In this document: positions 17,690 through 26,276 of the stretch, piece by piece
Layout: the number at the start of each line of letters is the position of its first letter
Numbering within the stretch: the first letter of the stretch is position 1
Notes under the pieces: model-generated
The model's database searches: none
What the model was told of the DNA's origin: nothing
What the model saw: only the letters and a program-made list of their open reading frames with translations
Translations under genes and position numbers: made by a program
DNA from: Pseudomonadota bacterium
GTDB lineage: Bacteria; Pseudomonadota; Gammaproteobacteria; Xanthomonadales; Rhodanobacteraceae
Length of the DNA: 64,000 bases
Assembly (NCBI GenBank): GCA_023388255.1
Contig: JAEWGO010000002.1
Span: forward strand, 248,001 to 312,000
Direction of reading: 5' to 3'

Positions 17690-19747
17690 TCACGCAGTGA
17701 GCTGCCCCAGTGGTACCAGCTTCACGTCCGGCACCAGCTCCTGATACGACAGCACCGGCAAGGTCGGGAATTCGATTTCGGTGAGCTTGCGCAAATGGCG
17801 ACGCACGTCCATCGAGCAAAGCAGCGCCACATTGGTGTCGGCGCTTCCATCCACACGCGCGTGAATCTGCGCCAGCAGGCTCTCGGCCAGTTGCGGTTCG
17901 ACCGCAAGCTGCGCGCTGCCTCCGCTGACGTGCACCGAGCGGCGCAGGCGATCCTCCAGTTCCGGGTGCGCGACGACGACTTGCAGGATGCGGCTGGAGC
18001 CTGCATAGCGATCACTGATGTGGCGGCGCAGCGCGACGCGCACGTATTCGCTGACCAGCACGATGTCTTTCTCGCGACTCGCCGCATCGGTGACGGCCTC
18101 GAACACGTCGCGCAGGTGGCGCACGGGAATGCGTTCCTCGACGAGGCGCTTCAGGATGTCGGCGACGCGCTGCGGCGAGACCACGCGCAGCATCTCGCGC
18201 ACCAGATCCGGATAGTCCCGCGCGAGGCCGTTGAAAAGATTCGAGGTTTCCTGGATGCCGACGAACAGGTTCAGGTGCTGCTCCAGCGCGTCGCGCAGAT
18301 GGCGATGCAGCACGTCGAGCGCACCGAGTGCGTTGCCGTGGGAGCCGCCCTCGGCCACTTCACGCCACTCGCCCGGGAACGCCGGGAGATACGGCGATTC
18401 GTCGCTGTCGCCCGTCGGCGCAGGCAGCGCCGCACGGCCTGCAGGAAGGAAACGTGCGCCCGGCTGCAGCCGACCGCTGCCGATGCGTACGCCATGCGCA
18501 TACACACGATACGCATTCGCCGGCAGGTTGGTTCCCGCGCGCAGCGACGGCGGCGGCAACGGCACACCGTATTCCTCGCGCAGGTTGCCGACCGTCTCGC
18601 GCAACGCCGTGCGCACATTGTTCGCGCCCAACACGCGCAAGGTCTGCACGTCCATTTCGAGCAGCAGCGCAGGCGGCGCCGTCAGTTCGTCGCTGGCGAC
18701 GACATCCGCCGGCAGCAAATCCTTGCTGTCACCGACACGGAACAGTTTGCGCAGGAAACCGACGCTGTGGCGGAAGCGCCATGCGCCGATGGCGACGAAG
18801 AACAACCCAAGCAGCAGGAACACGAAGATCGGGAACCCCGGCACCCCCATCATCGTCAGCGCGATCAGGCCGGTCACCAGGATCACACGCGGCTCGTTCG
18901 AGATCTGCGAGGCGATCGCCGCACCCAGATGCTTGCCTTCGCCGTCATTCGCAGTGCGCGTGACGATAAGGCCAGCCGACATCGAGGCGAGCAGCGCCGG
19001 GATCTGGGCGACGAGGCCGTCGCCGATGGTCAGGATGCTGTAAGTATGGATCGCGTCGCCAAGCGGCAGGCCGCGCTGCAACATGCCAACGGCGAGGCCA
19101 CCGAGCAGGTTGATGATGATGATGACGATGCCGGCGATCGCGTCGCCCTTGACGAACTTCATCGCGCCGTCGAGGCTGCCGTGCAACTGGCTCTCGATTT
19201 CCAGCAACCGGCGTTTGCGCTTGGCTTCGTCCTTGTCGAGGATGCCCGAGCGCAAGTCGGAGTCGATTGACAATTGTTTACCTGGCATCGCATCGAGCGA
19301 GAAGCGCGCAGCGACTTCGGCGACGCGTTCGGCGCCTTTCGCGACGACGATGAACTGCACGACCGTGATGATCAGGAAGATCACCAGGCCAACGACGAGA
19401 TTGCCGGAGACGACGACGTTGCCGAACGTGTCGATGATGTGCCCGGCATCCGCGTGCAGCAGGATCGAGCGCGTGATCGCGATCGACAACGCGAGCCGGA
19501 ACAGCGTGGTCAGCATCAGCACGCTCGGGAAGCTGGAGAACGCGACCGGGGCGGGAATGTAGATCGCGATCAGCAGCAGGCCGATGCCGACCAGGATGTT
19601 CACCGCGACGAGCGTGTCGATGACCGCCATCGGTAGCGGCAGGATCATCAGCGCGACGATCGCCACCACGCCGAACACGAGCACGATGTCGCTGTAGCTG
19701 CGCGATTTGCCGCCGCCGAACTTGAACAATGCCGCGACCGCGTTCAT
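17690..19747 (-). CDS. sctV: T3SS export gate protein SctV
   Basis: A 685-residue FHIPEP-family protein with eight predicted transmembrane segments in the first half and a large cytoplasmic domain that forms the nonameric substrate-docking ring. The signature loop GAMKFVKGDAIAGIVIIIINLLGG lies between helices. The cytoplasmic part has VLSYQELVPDVKLVPLG near its end. The ATG at 19747 has GGAG 8 nt upstream. It is the first gene of the sctV-to-sctP unit, with a 254-bp leader carrying a GGGTAAACCC box. Confidence 0.96.
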   Translation of the reverse strand: MNAVAALFKFGGGKSRSYSDIVLVFGVVAIVALMILPLPMAVIDTLVAVNILVGIGLLLIAIYIPAPVAFSSFPSVLMLTTLFRLALSIAITRSILLHADAGHIIDTFGNVVVSGNLVVGLVIFLIITVVQFIVVAKGAERVAEVAARFSLDAMPGKQLSIDSDLRSGILDKDEAKRKRRLLEIESQLHGSLDGAMKFVKGDAIAGIVIIIINLLGGLAVGMLQRGLPLGDAIHTYSILTIGDGLVAQIPALLASMSAGLIVTRTANDGEGKHLGAAIASQISNEPRVILVTGLIALTMMGVPGFPIFVFLLLGLFFVAIGAWRFRHSVGFLRKLFRVGDSKDLLPADVVASDELTAPPALLLEMDVQTLRVLGANNVRTALRETVGNLREEYGVPLPPPSLRAGTNLPANAYRVYAHGVRIGSGRLQPGARFLPAGRAALPAPTGDSDESPYLPAFPGEWREVAEGGSHGNALGALDVLHRHLRDALEQHLNLFVGIQETSNLFNGLARDYPDLVREMLRVVSPQRVADILKRLVEERIPVRHLRDVFEAVTDAASREKDIVLVSEYVRVALRRHISDRYAGSSRILQVVVAHPELEDRLRRSVHVSGGSAQLAVEPQLAESLLAQIHARVDGSADTNVALLCSMDVRRHLRKLTEIEFPTLPVLSYQELVPDVKLVPLGQLTA

Positions 19748-19960
19748 CGACGCGACTCCGCGAAACCCGGCATCCGAGCGCCTGCAATCGTTCCTCGGAA
19801 GGCAGTCAGCCGACGTTGGCGGGAATGCTCAGGCATGATCCGGATCCACAGGGAAGTGAGTCATTCGCGGGTTCGCATACGCGATCGCATGGAGCTCGTT
19901 GATGCTTGTTTTTACGCTCCGTTCTTCGAGACTAGCAGATGAAGTTGTCCATTCAACGAA

Positions 19961-19979
19961 CCCTAGGGTAAACCCTAAG
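19961..19979 (-). promoter_or_regulatory. Repeated GGGWWWACCC-type box, copy 2 (sctV operon)
   Basis: CCCTAGGGTAAACCCTAAG lies 214 bp upstream of the sctV ATG. Its 14-base core GGGTAAACCCTAAG occurs exactly, on the other strand, at 29335-29348 upstream of the 232-aa protein gene. Confidence 0.65.
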
Positions 19980-20001
19980 ACAACTGTCGACTCGACGTTA
20001 A

Positions 20002-20406
20002 TCAAACATTTTCCGCTACACGTGCGATGACATTGGAGCTAGCGCCTGCATGATTCTTTGCGGCATTCTCCCCATCGAGGTCGGCGAGTACGTTGACCGT
20101 TGTCGGCGTGACACCGAGCATGAAACGCCGCGTGTCATGGTCGATGATGACGACGCGCTCACGGGGTCCGACGGCAATGACCTGAACGATGCGCGCCGGG
20201 CCAGCGGCACCATTGCGGCCATTGTTCCGTCGCAACATCCACCACAGCGCCGCGAGGGAGAACGCGACCGCAAGGAGAGGGACGACGAGTCCCAGCAGGG
20301 ACGCGCCGGGCGAAGGAGCCGGCACGGGATCTGCTGCGCCTGCGGACGCGGCGGCCAGCCACGACATCACGAGGAACGGTGCAGCACGGCAGTTGATCTG
20401 GTTCAC
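20002..20406 (-). CDS. FliO-like membrane protein in T3SS cluster
   Basis: A 134-residue protein with an N-terminal hydrophobic signal-like stretch (APFLVMSWLAAASAGA), a second hydrophobic helix (LLGLVVPLLAVAFSLAALWWML) and a short C-terminal domain RIVQVIAVGPRERVVIIDHDTRRFMLGVTP. The last part follows the FliO pattern of an 'alGprerv…vev..r.lLlGvt' domain. FliO helps assemble the flagellar export gate and is normally absent from non-flagellar T3SS. I chose the GTG at 20406, with GGAG 7 nt upstream; the open frame starts further up. It is divergent from the kinase gene and separated from sctV by 254 bp. Confidence 0.72.
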   Translation of the reverse strand: MNQINCRAAPFLVMSWLAAASAGAADPVPAPSPGASLLGLVVPLLAVAFSLAALWWMLRRNNGRNGAAGPARIVQVIAVGPRERVVIIDHDTRRFMLGVTPTTVNVLADLDGENAAKNHAGASSNVIARVAENV

Positions 20407-20474
20407 GGTGTTTCTCCAATGGCTTCGGCCGCAGCGCGTCACTCAGGGGGTGCCGCGCGACTAGGATAACGACG

Positions 20475-21572
20475 ATGTCGACGACAAGTTGCGAGTCTGC
20501 CCATACCGCCCTCCCCTCGGCGGCGGAACCATCCGGCGCGGTATTGAACGCGCTGATCGAGGCAGTGCCGTTGCCATGCGCGCTGTTCGATCGTGCCGAC
20601 GGCGCCGTGCTGATCATGAATCGGGCATTCGCAGAGGAATTCGGCCATCTCGGAGCCGCGGTCGATCGCATGCAGTTCGATGCCGAATTCGAATCGCAGA
20701 GCGAGAGCGAAGATGGCATCGAATGTCACGCGCGTCATTCGCATCGATGGTATCGCCTGGCGTGGCGACCGCTGCAATGGACCGCCGGCGCCCACGGCGA
20801 CATCGTATTCGTCAACAGCCTCAGCGACGAGATGGAAACGCTGCGTCAGCACAAGGCGCAACAGGAACAACTGTTGTTCACGTCGCGCATGCTCAGCGTC
20901 GGCGAAATGGCGACGACGCTCGCGCACGAACTGAATCAGCCGCTTGGTGCGATCATCAACTACCTGAGCGCCTGCGACAGCATGATCGAACGCGGCGACG
21001 TCGCGAATCCGCGCCTGCGTCAGGGCATCGGACTCGCGCGCAATCAGGCCGAGCACGCCAGCGCGGTAATCGCGCGCTTGCGCGAGTTCGTGCGCACGCG
21101 CAATCCGAATCGCGAACCACACCCGCTTGGCGCACTCGCGCAGACCGTGGTCGAACTCCTGCGGCTGGAGGCCGAACAGCATCAGGTGCGCATCCTCACC
21201 GCGCTGCCCGACACGCTTCCGCGCGTGGTCGCCGATCGCGTCATGGTCGAACAGGTGCTGTTGAACCTGGTCAAGAACGCGATCGATGCGATGCGCGAGA
21301 CGAGCGCCGGACGACGCGAGATCCTGATCGGCGCGCGCCTCGACCTCGATGGCATGGTCGAGGTACGCGTGCGCGATCGCGGTCCCGGCATCGGCCCCGA
21401 CTTCGCCGAACGGATGTTCGCGCCGCTGACCAGCACCAAGGCCGATGGCCTCGGCATGGGACTGGCAATCTGCCGCTCAATCATGGAGTTCCACGAAGGC
21501 CGCCTGTTCGCGGAACCGAACACGGAGGGCGGCAGTACCTTCATCTTCACCCTGCCCGCGGAGGCCGCATGA
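20475..21572 (+). CDS. Soluble PAS-domain sensor histidine kinase (FixL/NtrB type)
   Basis: A 365-residue cytoplasmic kinase with no membrane segment. The N-terminal part (about 22-115) is PAS-like (ALIEAVPLPCALFDRADGAVLIMNRAF). The dimerisation helix carries LAHELNQPLGAI with phospho-acceptor His151. The ATPase domain has the N box (QVLLNLVKNAIDAM), DRGPGIG, and a G2-type GLGMGLAI. AGGA lies 8 nt before the ATG. The stop overlaps the next gene's start (ATGATG), so it is coupled with the response regulator and then sctQRST. It probably senses a cytoplasmic signal, not yet definable, and controls secretion genes. Confidence 0.92.
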   Translation: MSTTSCESAHTALPSAAEPSGAVLNALIEAVPLPCALFDRADGAVLIMNRAFAEEFGHLGAAVDRMQFDAEFESQSESEDGIECHARHSHRWYRLAWRPLQWTAGAHGDIVFVNSLSDEMETLRQHKAQQEQLLFTSRMLSVGEMATTLAHELNQPLGAIINYLSACDSMIERGDVANPRLRQGIGLARNQAEHASAVIARLREFVRTRNPNREPHPLGALAQTVVELLRLEAEQHQVRILTALPDTLPRVVADRVMVEQVLLNLVKNAIDAMRETSAGRREILIGARLDLDGMVEVRVRDRGPGIGPDFAERMFAPLTSTKADGLGMGLAICRSIMEFHEGRLFAEPNTEGGSTFIFTLPAEAA

Positions 21573-22201
21573 TGTCCAATGCCCAAACCGCACGCATCCT
21601 GCTGGTCGACGACAACGACGAGTTCCGCGAATCGACACGCTGGCTGCTGGAAGATGCGGATTTCGACGTGCGTGCGTATGCCAGCGCCGGCGCCCTGCTC
21701 GATGCGCTCGACGATTCCATCGATGCCGAGACCGCGACCTGCATCGTCAGCGACGTCCGCATGCCGCGCATGAGTGGCATCGAGTTGCAGCAAGAGCTCA
21801 AGCGTCGAGCCGTCGACCTGCCACTGGTGTTCGTCACCGCGCACGCGGATATCCCGCTGGCCGTCGAAGCCATGCGCAACGGCGCGGTGAACTTCATCGA
21901 AAAACCATTCGACCCGGTTACGCTGGTGCATGCGTTGCGCGCAGTCACCGAGCACGGCGGCCTTCCCGCTCCGAGTCACGCGGTCATCGAGAAGCTCACA
22001 CCGCGCGAGCGTCAGGTGCTCGAACTGGTGGTGGCAGGAAAATTGAACAAGACGATCGCCGACGTGCTCGGCATCAGCATCAAGACCGTGGAGCTGCATC
22101 GCTCGAATCTGATGGCGAAGCTCGGCGCCCGCAACGTCGCCGAGGTCATCCGCATCGCGCTCGGCCACGAGCAACCCCATCCTGGAGCGTCCCCCCGATG
22201 A
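21569..22201 (+). CDS. Response regulator, FixJ/NarL-type with LuxR HTH
   Basis: A 210-residue protein. The receiver domain (1-125) has the acidic pair DD at 14-15, the phosphorylation site Asp62 in VSDVRMPRMSG and the Lys of FIEKPFDP. The C-terminal LuxR-type helix-turn-helix reads LTPRERQVLELVVAGKLNKTIADVLGISIKTVELHRSNLMAKLG, the FixJ form. It overlaps the kinase stop by 4 nt and its own stop overlaps the sctQ start. It is the cognate partner of the kinase and a candidate for binding the GGGWWWACCC boxes in this window. That binding is inference. Confidence 0.93.
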   Translation: MMSNAQTARILLVDDNDEFRESTRWLLEDADFDVRAYASAGALLDALDDSIDAETATCIVSDVRMPRMSGIELQQELKRRAVDLPLVFVTAHADIPLAVEAMRNGAVNFIEKPFDPVTLVHALRAVTEHGGLPAPSHAVIEKLTPRERQVLELVVAGKLNKTIADVLGISIKTVELHRSNLMAKLGARNVAEVIRIALGHEQPHPGASPR

Positions 22202-23310
22202 CGGCAGATACTGCCGCGCAACTCGATAGCGCGGCCGTGATACCCGGCCCGCTGCGCGATCGCCTGCGCACCATTCCACCCGAACGCGCCGAGGCGGCAA
22301 CACGGCTGCTGGCCTCCGGCGATCGCCTCGTGCGTACCGACGGCCCAACGCGGCTGGAGCTGCGCGCCGATGTCGCGCAACACGCTCCGCATGCAACCAC
22401 CGCGGTGCTGACGCATGCGCATGGGCGCGTCCAGCTGATCCTCACGTCCGAACAGGGCAGTGCGGCGATCGGCGATCGCACTTGGCACGATTTCACCGGC
22501 GAGACACGCCTGCTGGCATGGTCTCTCGCCTACGAAACGCTGCTCGGCCAACTCGTCGAAGTGCTCGGCACGCCGCTGTTGCCAGTCGAATTGCTGCCGG
22601 CGCCCCCGGCACCCGCGAATGTGTGGCACTGGGCCGGCTTCCGTTTCGATGGTGACGGCAGTCATTGCGAGGGCCTGCTTGGCCTCGATCGCACGACCCT
22701 GGATGCGCTGGCGTCCGCCAGCGGCTGGGATCGCGACGACGGAGATGCCGCAGCGCGTACGGGTCGCTCGGGCATCCCGCTGCCATGTCGCTTGCGCCTT
22801 CCGGCGCAAATGTTGCCGGCGGCAACCGTGCGCGCGCTGCAGGTCGGCGACGCGCTGCTGATCGGCCAGCGCGCGGCGGCCATCACCGACCTGCGCCTGT
22901 GCGCCGACACCGGCGAATCCGGCTTCGACTTGCGCCACGCATGGGCCGCCAGCGCGAGCGCCGAAGGCATGACGATCACCCGAGACCTCACCGAAGCCGA
23001 ACTCAGGAACGAGACAATGAGCCAGGATCCTCCATTCGAACACGACCAGCTTGCCGATGAGGACGTCGCCGATGTCCGCGATGCGATCACGGTGCGCGTC
23101 GAGTTGCTGCTCGACACGCTGCACTTGAACCTGTCGGAAATCGACCGCATCGGCGCCGGGCAAATCCTCAATCTCGCACAGCCGGTGGAAGGTGCCCGCG
23201 TCACCCTGCGCGCTAACGGCAAGGCATTCGGCAGCGGCGAACTCGTCTCGCTCGGCGAACTGCTCGGCGTCAAGATCACTCGCATCGGGGATGTCCGTGG
23301 ATTTCAGTAG
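22198..23310 (+). CDS. sctQ: T3SS sorting-platform (C-ring) protein SctQ
   Basis: A 370-residue protein of the YscQ/HrcQ/FliN-like family that forms the cytoplasmic pods. The N-terminal part is variable. The C-terminal SpoA domain (about 297-368) reads ITVRVELLLDTLHLNLSEIDRIGAGQILNLAQPV…VTLRANGKAFGSGELVSLGELLGVKITRI. The start overlaps the response-regulator stop (ATGA). An internal ATG with its own Shine-Dalgarno sequence at 23017 could yield a separate C-terminal piece, as in several other T3SS. sctR begins 20 nt before its stop. Confidence 0.92.
   Translation: MTADTAAQLDSAAVIPGPLRDRLRTIPPERAEAATRLLASGDRLVRTDGPTRLELRADVAQHAPHATTAVLTHAHGRVQLILTSEQGSAAIGDRTWHDFTGETRLLAWSLAYETLLGQLVEVLGTPLLPVELLPAPPAPANVWHWAGFRFDGDGSHCEGLLGLDRTTLDALASASGWDRDDGDAAARTGRSGIPLPCRLRLPAQMLPAATVRALQVGDALLIGQRAAAITDLRLCADTGESGFDLRHAWAASASAEGMTITRDLTEAELRNETMSQDPPFEHDQLADEDVADVRDAITVRVELLLDTLHLNLSEIDRIGAGQILNLAQPVEGARVTLRANGKAFGSGELVSLGELLGVKITRIGDVRGFQ
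23017..23310 (+). CDS. Possible internally initiated SctQ-C
   Basis: In frame with sctQ, an ATG at 23017 is preceded by AGGA with 8 nt spacing. Translation from here would give 97 residues (MSQDPPFEHDQLADE…) containing the whole SpoA domain. YscQ-C and SpaO-short are known to be made this way and are needed for the platform. The signal here is sequence-based only. Confidence 0.5.
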   Translation: MSQDPPFEHDQLADEDVADVRDAITVRVELLLDTLHLNLSEIDRIGAGQILNLAQPVEGARVTLRANGKAFGSGELVSLGELLGVKITRIGDVRGFQ

Positions 23311-24004
23311 TTTTTCACCCGCCCTCGTCATCGCGACGGTCGTCGGGCTTGCGCTGGCACCGTTCGTCGCCGTCATGGTGACCTCATTCACCAAGATCGT
23401 CGTCGTCATCAGCCTGCTGCGCAACGCACTCGGCCTGCAGCAGACGCCGCCGAACGTCGTCATCAACGGCCTCGCGATCATCCTCTCGATCTACGTGATG
23501 TATCCGGTCATCCTCGACACGCTCGACAACGTCAATGGCGCCACGCCGACCAGCTACGTGCAGGCACCCGGCCCGACGCCACCGGCGCAATCGGGCGCGT
23601 CGGACAAGATGACGCTCGACCGGCTCGGACAGATCATCAATACGGGCAAGGAACCGCTGCGCAAGTTCCTGATCAAGCATTCGCACGACCGCGAACGCGC
23701 GTTCTTCCTCGAGAGTGCAAAACGCCTGCTGCCACCGCATCAGCAGGCGACGCTCGGCATCGACGACTTTATCGTGATCATGCCGGCGTTCACCGTGAGC
23801 GAACTGACCGAAGCGTTCCAGATCGGCTTTCTGCTGTTCCTGCCATTCATCGTGATCGACCTGATCGTGTCGAACATCCTGCTCGCACTCGGCATGATGA
23901 TGCTGTCACCGACGATGGTGTCGCTGCCGTTCAAGCTGCTGCTGTTCGTGATCCTCAACGGTTGGGCCAAGTTGATCCACGGCCTCGTCGCGACTTACCA
24001 GTAG
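23291..24004 (+). CDS. sctR: T3SS export gate protein SctR
   Basis: A 237-residue FliP/YscR family membrane protein, five copies of which build the export gate core with SctS and SctT. Conserved strings are MVTSFTKIVVVISLLRNALGLQQTPPNVVINGLA near the N-terminus and DDFIVIMPAFTVSELTEAFQIGFLLFLPFIVIDLIVSNILLALGMMMLSP in the C-terminal half. The ATG at 23291 overlaps the end of sctQ by 20 nt; the open frame extends upstream, but MSVDFSSF is the natural family start. Confidence 0.96.
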   Translation: MSVDFSSFSPALVIATVVGLALAPFVAVMVTSFTKIVVVISLLRNALGLQQTPPNVVINGLAIILSIYVMYPVILDTLDNVNGATPTSYVQAPGPTPPAQSGASDKMTLDRLGQIINTGKEPLRKFLIKHSHDRERAFFLESAKRLLPPHQQATLGIDDFIVIMPAFTVSELTEAFQIGFLLFLPFIVIDLIVSNILLALGMMMLSPTMVSLPFKLLLFVILNGWAKLIHGLVATYQ

Positions 24005-24014
24005 GCAGGGCGGC

Positions 24015-24281
24015 ATGTACCAGAACGAAATCCAGCTCGCGCGCGAGGCCTTGTGGCTGGTCCTGCTGCTGTCGGCACCGCCGATTTTGGCGGCAGCGAT
24101 CATCGGCCTGCTGATCGCGTTCCTGCAGGCGGTCACGCAGTTGCAGGAGCAGACCTTTCCGTACGCGGTGAAATTCCTCGCGGTCGTGCTCGCGCTGTTC
24201 GCGACCGCGACCGTGCTCGGCGGCACCCTGTACAACTTTTCCGACCGCTTGTTCAGCAACTTCGCGACGCTGGTGCATTGA
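24015..24281 (+). CDS. sctS: T3SS export gate protein SctS
   Basis: An 88-residue FliQ/YscS family protein with two transmembrane hairpin helices, LWLVLLLSAPPILAAAIIGLLIAFLQAVTQLQEQTFPYAVKFLAVVLALF, the typical SctS pattern with the conserved QEQT..Y..K turn. It wraps around the SctR-SctT helix. It starts 10 nt after sctR and is followed 42 nt later by sctT. Confidence 0.95.
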   Translation: MYQNEIQLAREALWLVLLLSAPPILAAAIIGLLIAFLQAVTQLQEQTFPYAVKFLAVVLALFATATVLGGTLYNFSDRLFSNFATLVH

Positions 24282-24323
24282 TGCGCGACCACGGATTACG
24301 ATCATCGAAGGAACGCGTCGCGC

Positions 24324-25103
24324 ATGCCGTTTGAACATCTGCAGGGACAGGCGCTGGCGATCGCGCTGACGTTGCCACGCATCGCCGCGGCGTTCCTGAT
24401 CGTGCCGCTGATGACGCAGGAAACGGTGCCTGCATTGGTGCGCAACAGCTTCTTCGTGAGCCTCGCCATCGTCGCGTACCCGATCGCTGCTGCGGCAGGC
24501 CCGAGCACGGCGATGATGCAGAGCACGTGGGCGCTGATCGTGCTGAAGGAAATCTTCGTCGGCACCGCGATCGGCTTCTGCTTCGGCTCGATCTTCTGGG
24601 CGCTCAGCGCCGCGGGCAACGTGATCGACGTGAAAGTCGGCTCATCGATGGCCAGCGTGATGGACCCGATTTCCGGCCACCAGACCTCGCTGACCGGCTT
24701 GTTCCTCGGCCAGTTCGGCGCGTGGCTGTTCATGGCGACCGGCGCGTTCATGATGTTCATCGACCTGCTGCTGACCAGCTATCGCCTGTGGCCGGTCGGC
24801 AATGCGCTGCCACCACTGCATGCTGGCGGCGTCGGCTTCTTCGCCAGCCAGTTCAACTACCTGATGACCGCGGTAATGATGTTCTCTGCGCCGGCGCTCA
24901 TCGTCACCAGCCTGCTCGACATCGCGATGGGTCTGGTCAACCGCTACGCGCAGCAACTCAACGTGTTCTCGCTGGCGATGCCGATCAAGTCGTGGTTGGC
25001 GACGTGGGTGCTGCTACTCGCATTGTCGGCAATCGTCGAAGTCGTCGTGCGCGCACTGGCGCAGAACGCGCAGTTGCTGGATGTGCTTGGGAAGATACTT
25101 TAG
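24324..25103 (+). CDS. sctT: T3SS export gate protein SctT
   Basis: A 259-residue FliR/YscT family membrane protein that completes the export gate helix. Seen are ALTLPRIAAAFLIVPLM near the N-terminus, LIVLKEIFVGTAIGFCFGSIFWALSAAGNVIDVKVG and DPISGHQTSLTGLFLGQFG, followed by AQQLNVFSLAMPIKSW near the end, all family hallmarks. It is the last gene of the plus-strand unit and faces sctU tail to tail. Confidence 0.95.
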   Translation: MPFEHLQGQALAIALTLPRIAAAFLIVPLMTQETVPALVRNSFFVSLAIVAYPIAAAAGPSTAMMQSTWALIVLKEIFVGTAIGFCFGSIFWALSAAGNVIDVKVGSSMASVMDPISGHQTSLTGLFLGQFGAWLFMATGAFMMFIDLLLTSYRLWPVGNALPPLHAGGVGFFASQFNYLMTAVMMFSAPALIVTSLLDIAMGLVNRYAQQLNVFSLAMPIKSWLATWVLLLALSAIVEVVVRALAQNAQLLDVLGKIL

Positions 25104-25170
25104 CGGGAGACGCGAGACGCGCAAAGCTTGCCATCTCGTCGGAACGACGAAGATGGAAGCGTCCAACCTC

Positions 25171-26241
25171 TCACTTCCCGTCACGCTGCTCGCGCACGCT
25201 TTCGGCCCAGCGCAACAGTTCGGCCACGGCTTCGAAGAACTCGCTCGGCAGATAGTCGTCCAGCTCCGCGCGCTCGTACAAGCCGCGCGCGAGCTCCACG
25301 TTCTGCATGATCGGCACACCGGCTTCCTCGGCCGCCTCGCGGATCAGCTTCGCCTCGTAGTCCTCGCCCTTGGCGATGACCATTGGCAACTCTGTCTCGC
25401 CCGGCTCGTAGTAGATCGCGATGGCCAGATGCGTGGGGTTGGTCACGACGACACTCGACCGACGCACGGAAGAGAGCATGTTCTGCTGCGCCCATTCCTG
25501 GTGCAACTGCCGACGCCTGCCCTTGATGTACGGATCACCTTCGTTCTCCTTGGATTCCTGGCGGATGTCGCGGATGCTCATGCGCATCTTTTTCATGAAC
25601 GAGAAGCGCTGGTAGAACGCATCCAGCACCGACAGGAAGAAGAAGATGAAGATCACCCATACGCCGATGCGCATCGCGCTCGACCAGAACAGTTCGCCCA
25701 TGACGCCCGGCGGCGCATACGGCAGCGTCACCAGTTGCGGCAGGTACTGGAACAGCACGGCAACGAAGATCGCGATCAGCGCCGAGCTCTTGATGATCGC
25801 CTTGACCACCTCGATCACGTTGTCTTTCGAGAAGATCTTCTTCAACCCGGACATCGGATTGACGTGCTTGAGATCCGGCTTGACCTTCTTGAAGGCGAGC
25901 ACCGGGCCGGCCTGCAGGAATTCCACGATCAGCGCGACGAAGACCGCACCGAGCAGCAGCGGCACGATGATCCACAGCGCCGCATCGAACGCCGCGCGGC
26001 CGAGCGCCGGCGCAGCGATCTCGAACGGTTTGGCCATCGAGTTCAGAACGGCATCGAGCAACGTGCCCAGACGGGTCGACATGGACGACCACATCAACCA
26101 GATCAGCACGAGCCAGACCAGCACCAGCACGGTGCTGGTCAGCTCCTTGCTCTTGCTGATGTCGCCTTCCTTGCGCGCCTTTTTCAGGCGCTCGGGAGTC
26201 GGCTTCTCGGTTCGGTTTCCGGCATCGCCTTCCTCGGCCAT
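25171..26241 (-). CDS. sctU: T3SS substrate-specificity switch protein SctU
   Basis: A 356-residue FlhB/YscU family protein with four predicted transmembrane helices (about 35-50, 88-110, 150-172, 190-207). The cytoplasmic C-terminal domain carries the self-cleavage site NPTH at 268-271 in VVVTNPTHLAIAIYYEPGE. Cleavage lets the system switch from needle subunits to later substrates, together with SctP. The N-terminal EKPTPERLKKARKEGDISKSKEL is typical. It is separated from sctT and lies last in a unit with two unknown paralogues and a GNAT enzyme. Confidence 0.95.
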   Translation of the reverse strand: MAEEGDAGNRTEKPTPERLKKARKEGDISKSKELTSTVLVLVWLVLIWLMWSSMSTRLGTLLDAVLNSMAKPFEIAAPALGRAAFDAALWIIVPLLLGAVFVALIVEFLQAGPVLAFKKVKPDLKHVNPMSGLKKIFSKDNVIEVVKAIIKSSALIAIFVAVLFQYLPQLVTLPYAPPGVMGELFWSSAMRIGVWVIFIFFFLSVLDAFYQRFSFMKKMRMSIRDIRQESKENEGDPYIKGRRRQLHQEWAQQNMLSSVRRSSVVVTNPTHLAIAIYYEPGETELPMVIAKGEDYEAKLIREAAEEAGVPIMQNVELARGLYERAELDDYLPSEFFEAVAELLRWAESVREQRDGK

Positions 26242-26276
26242 GGCAGGGCTTCGTCAATGATGTCAGGAAGAACGGA

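Noticed and set aside
20440..20474. A box-like GACTAGGATAAC before the kinase gene
   Set aside because: It shares only CTAGG with the other sites and also forms the ribosome-binding region.
8327..26241. Reading the cluster as a flagellar export system
   Set aside because: A secretin (SctC), SctJ lipoprotein, SctD, SctI and SctK are present and no hook, rod or flagellin genes are seen. Only the FliO-like protein points to flagella.
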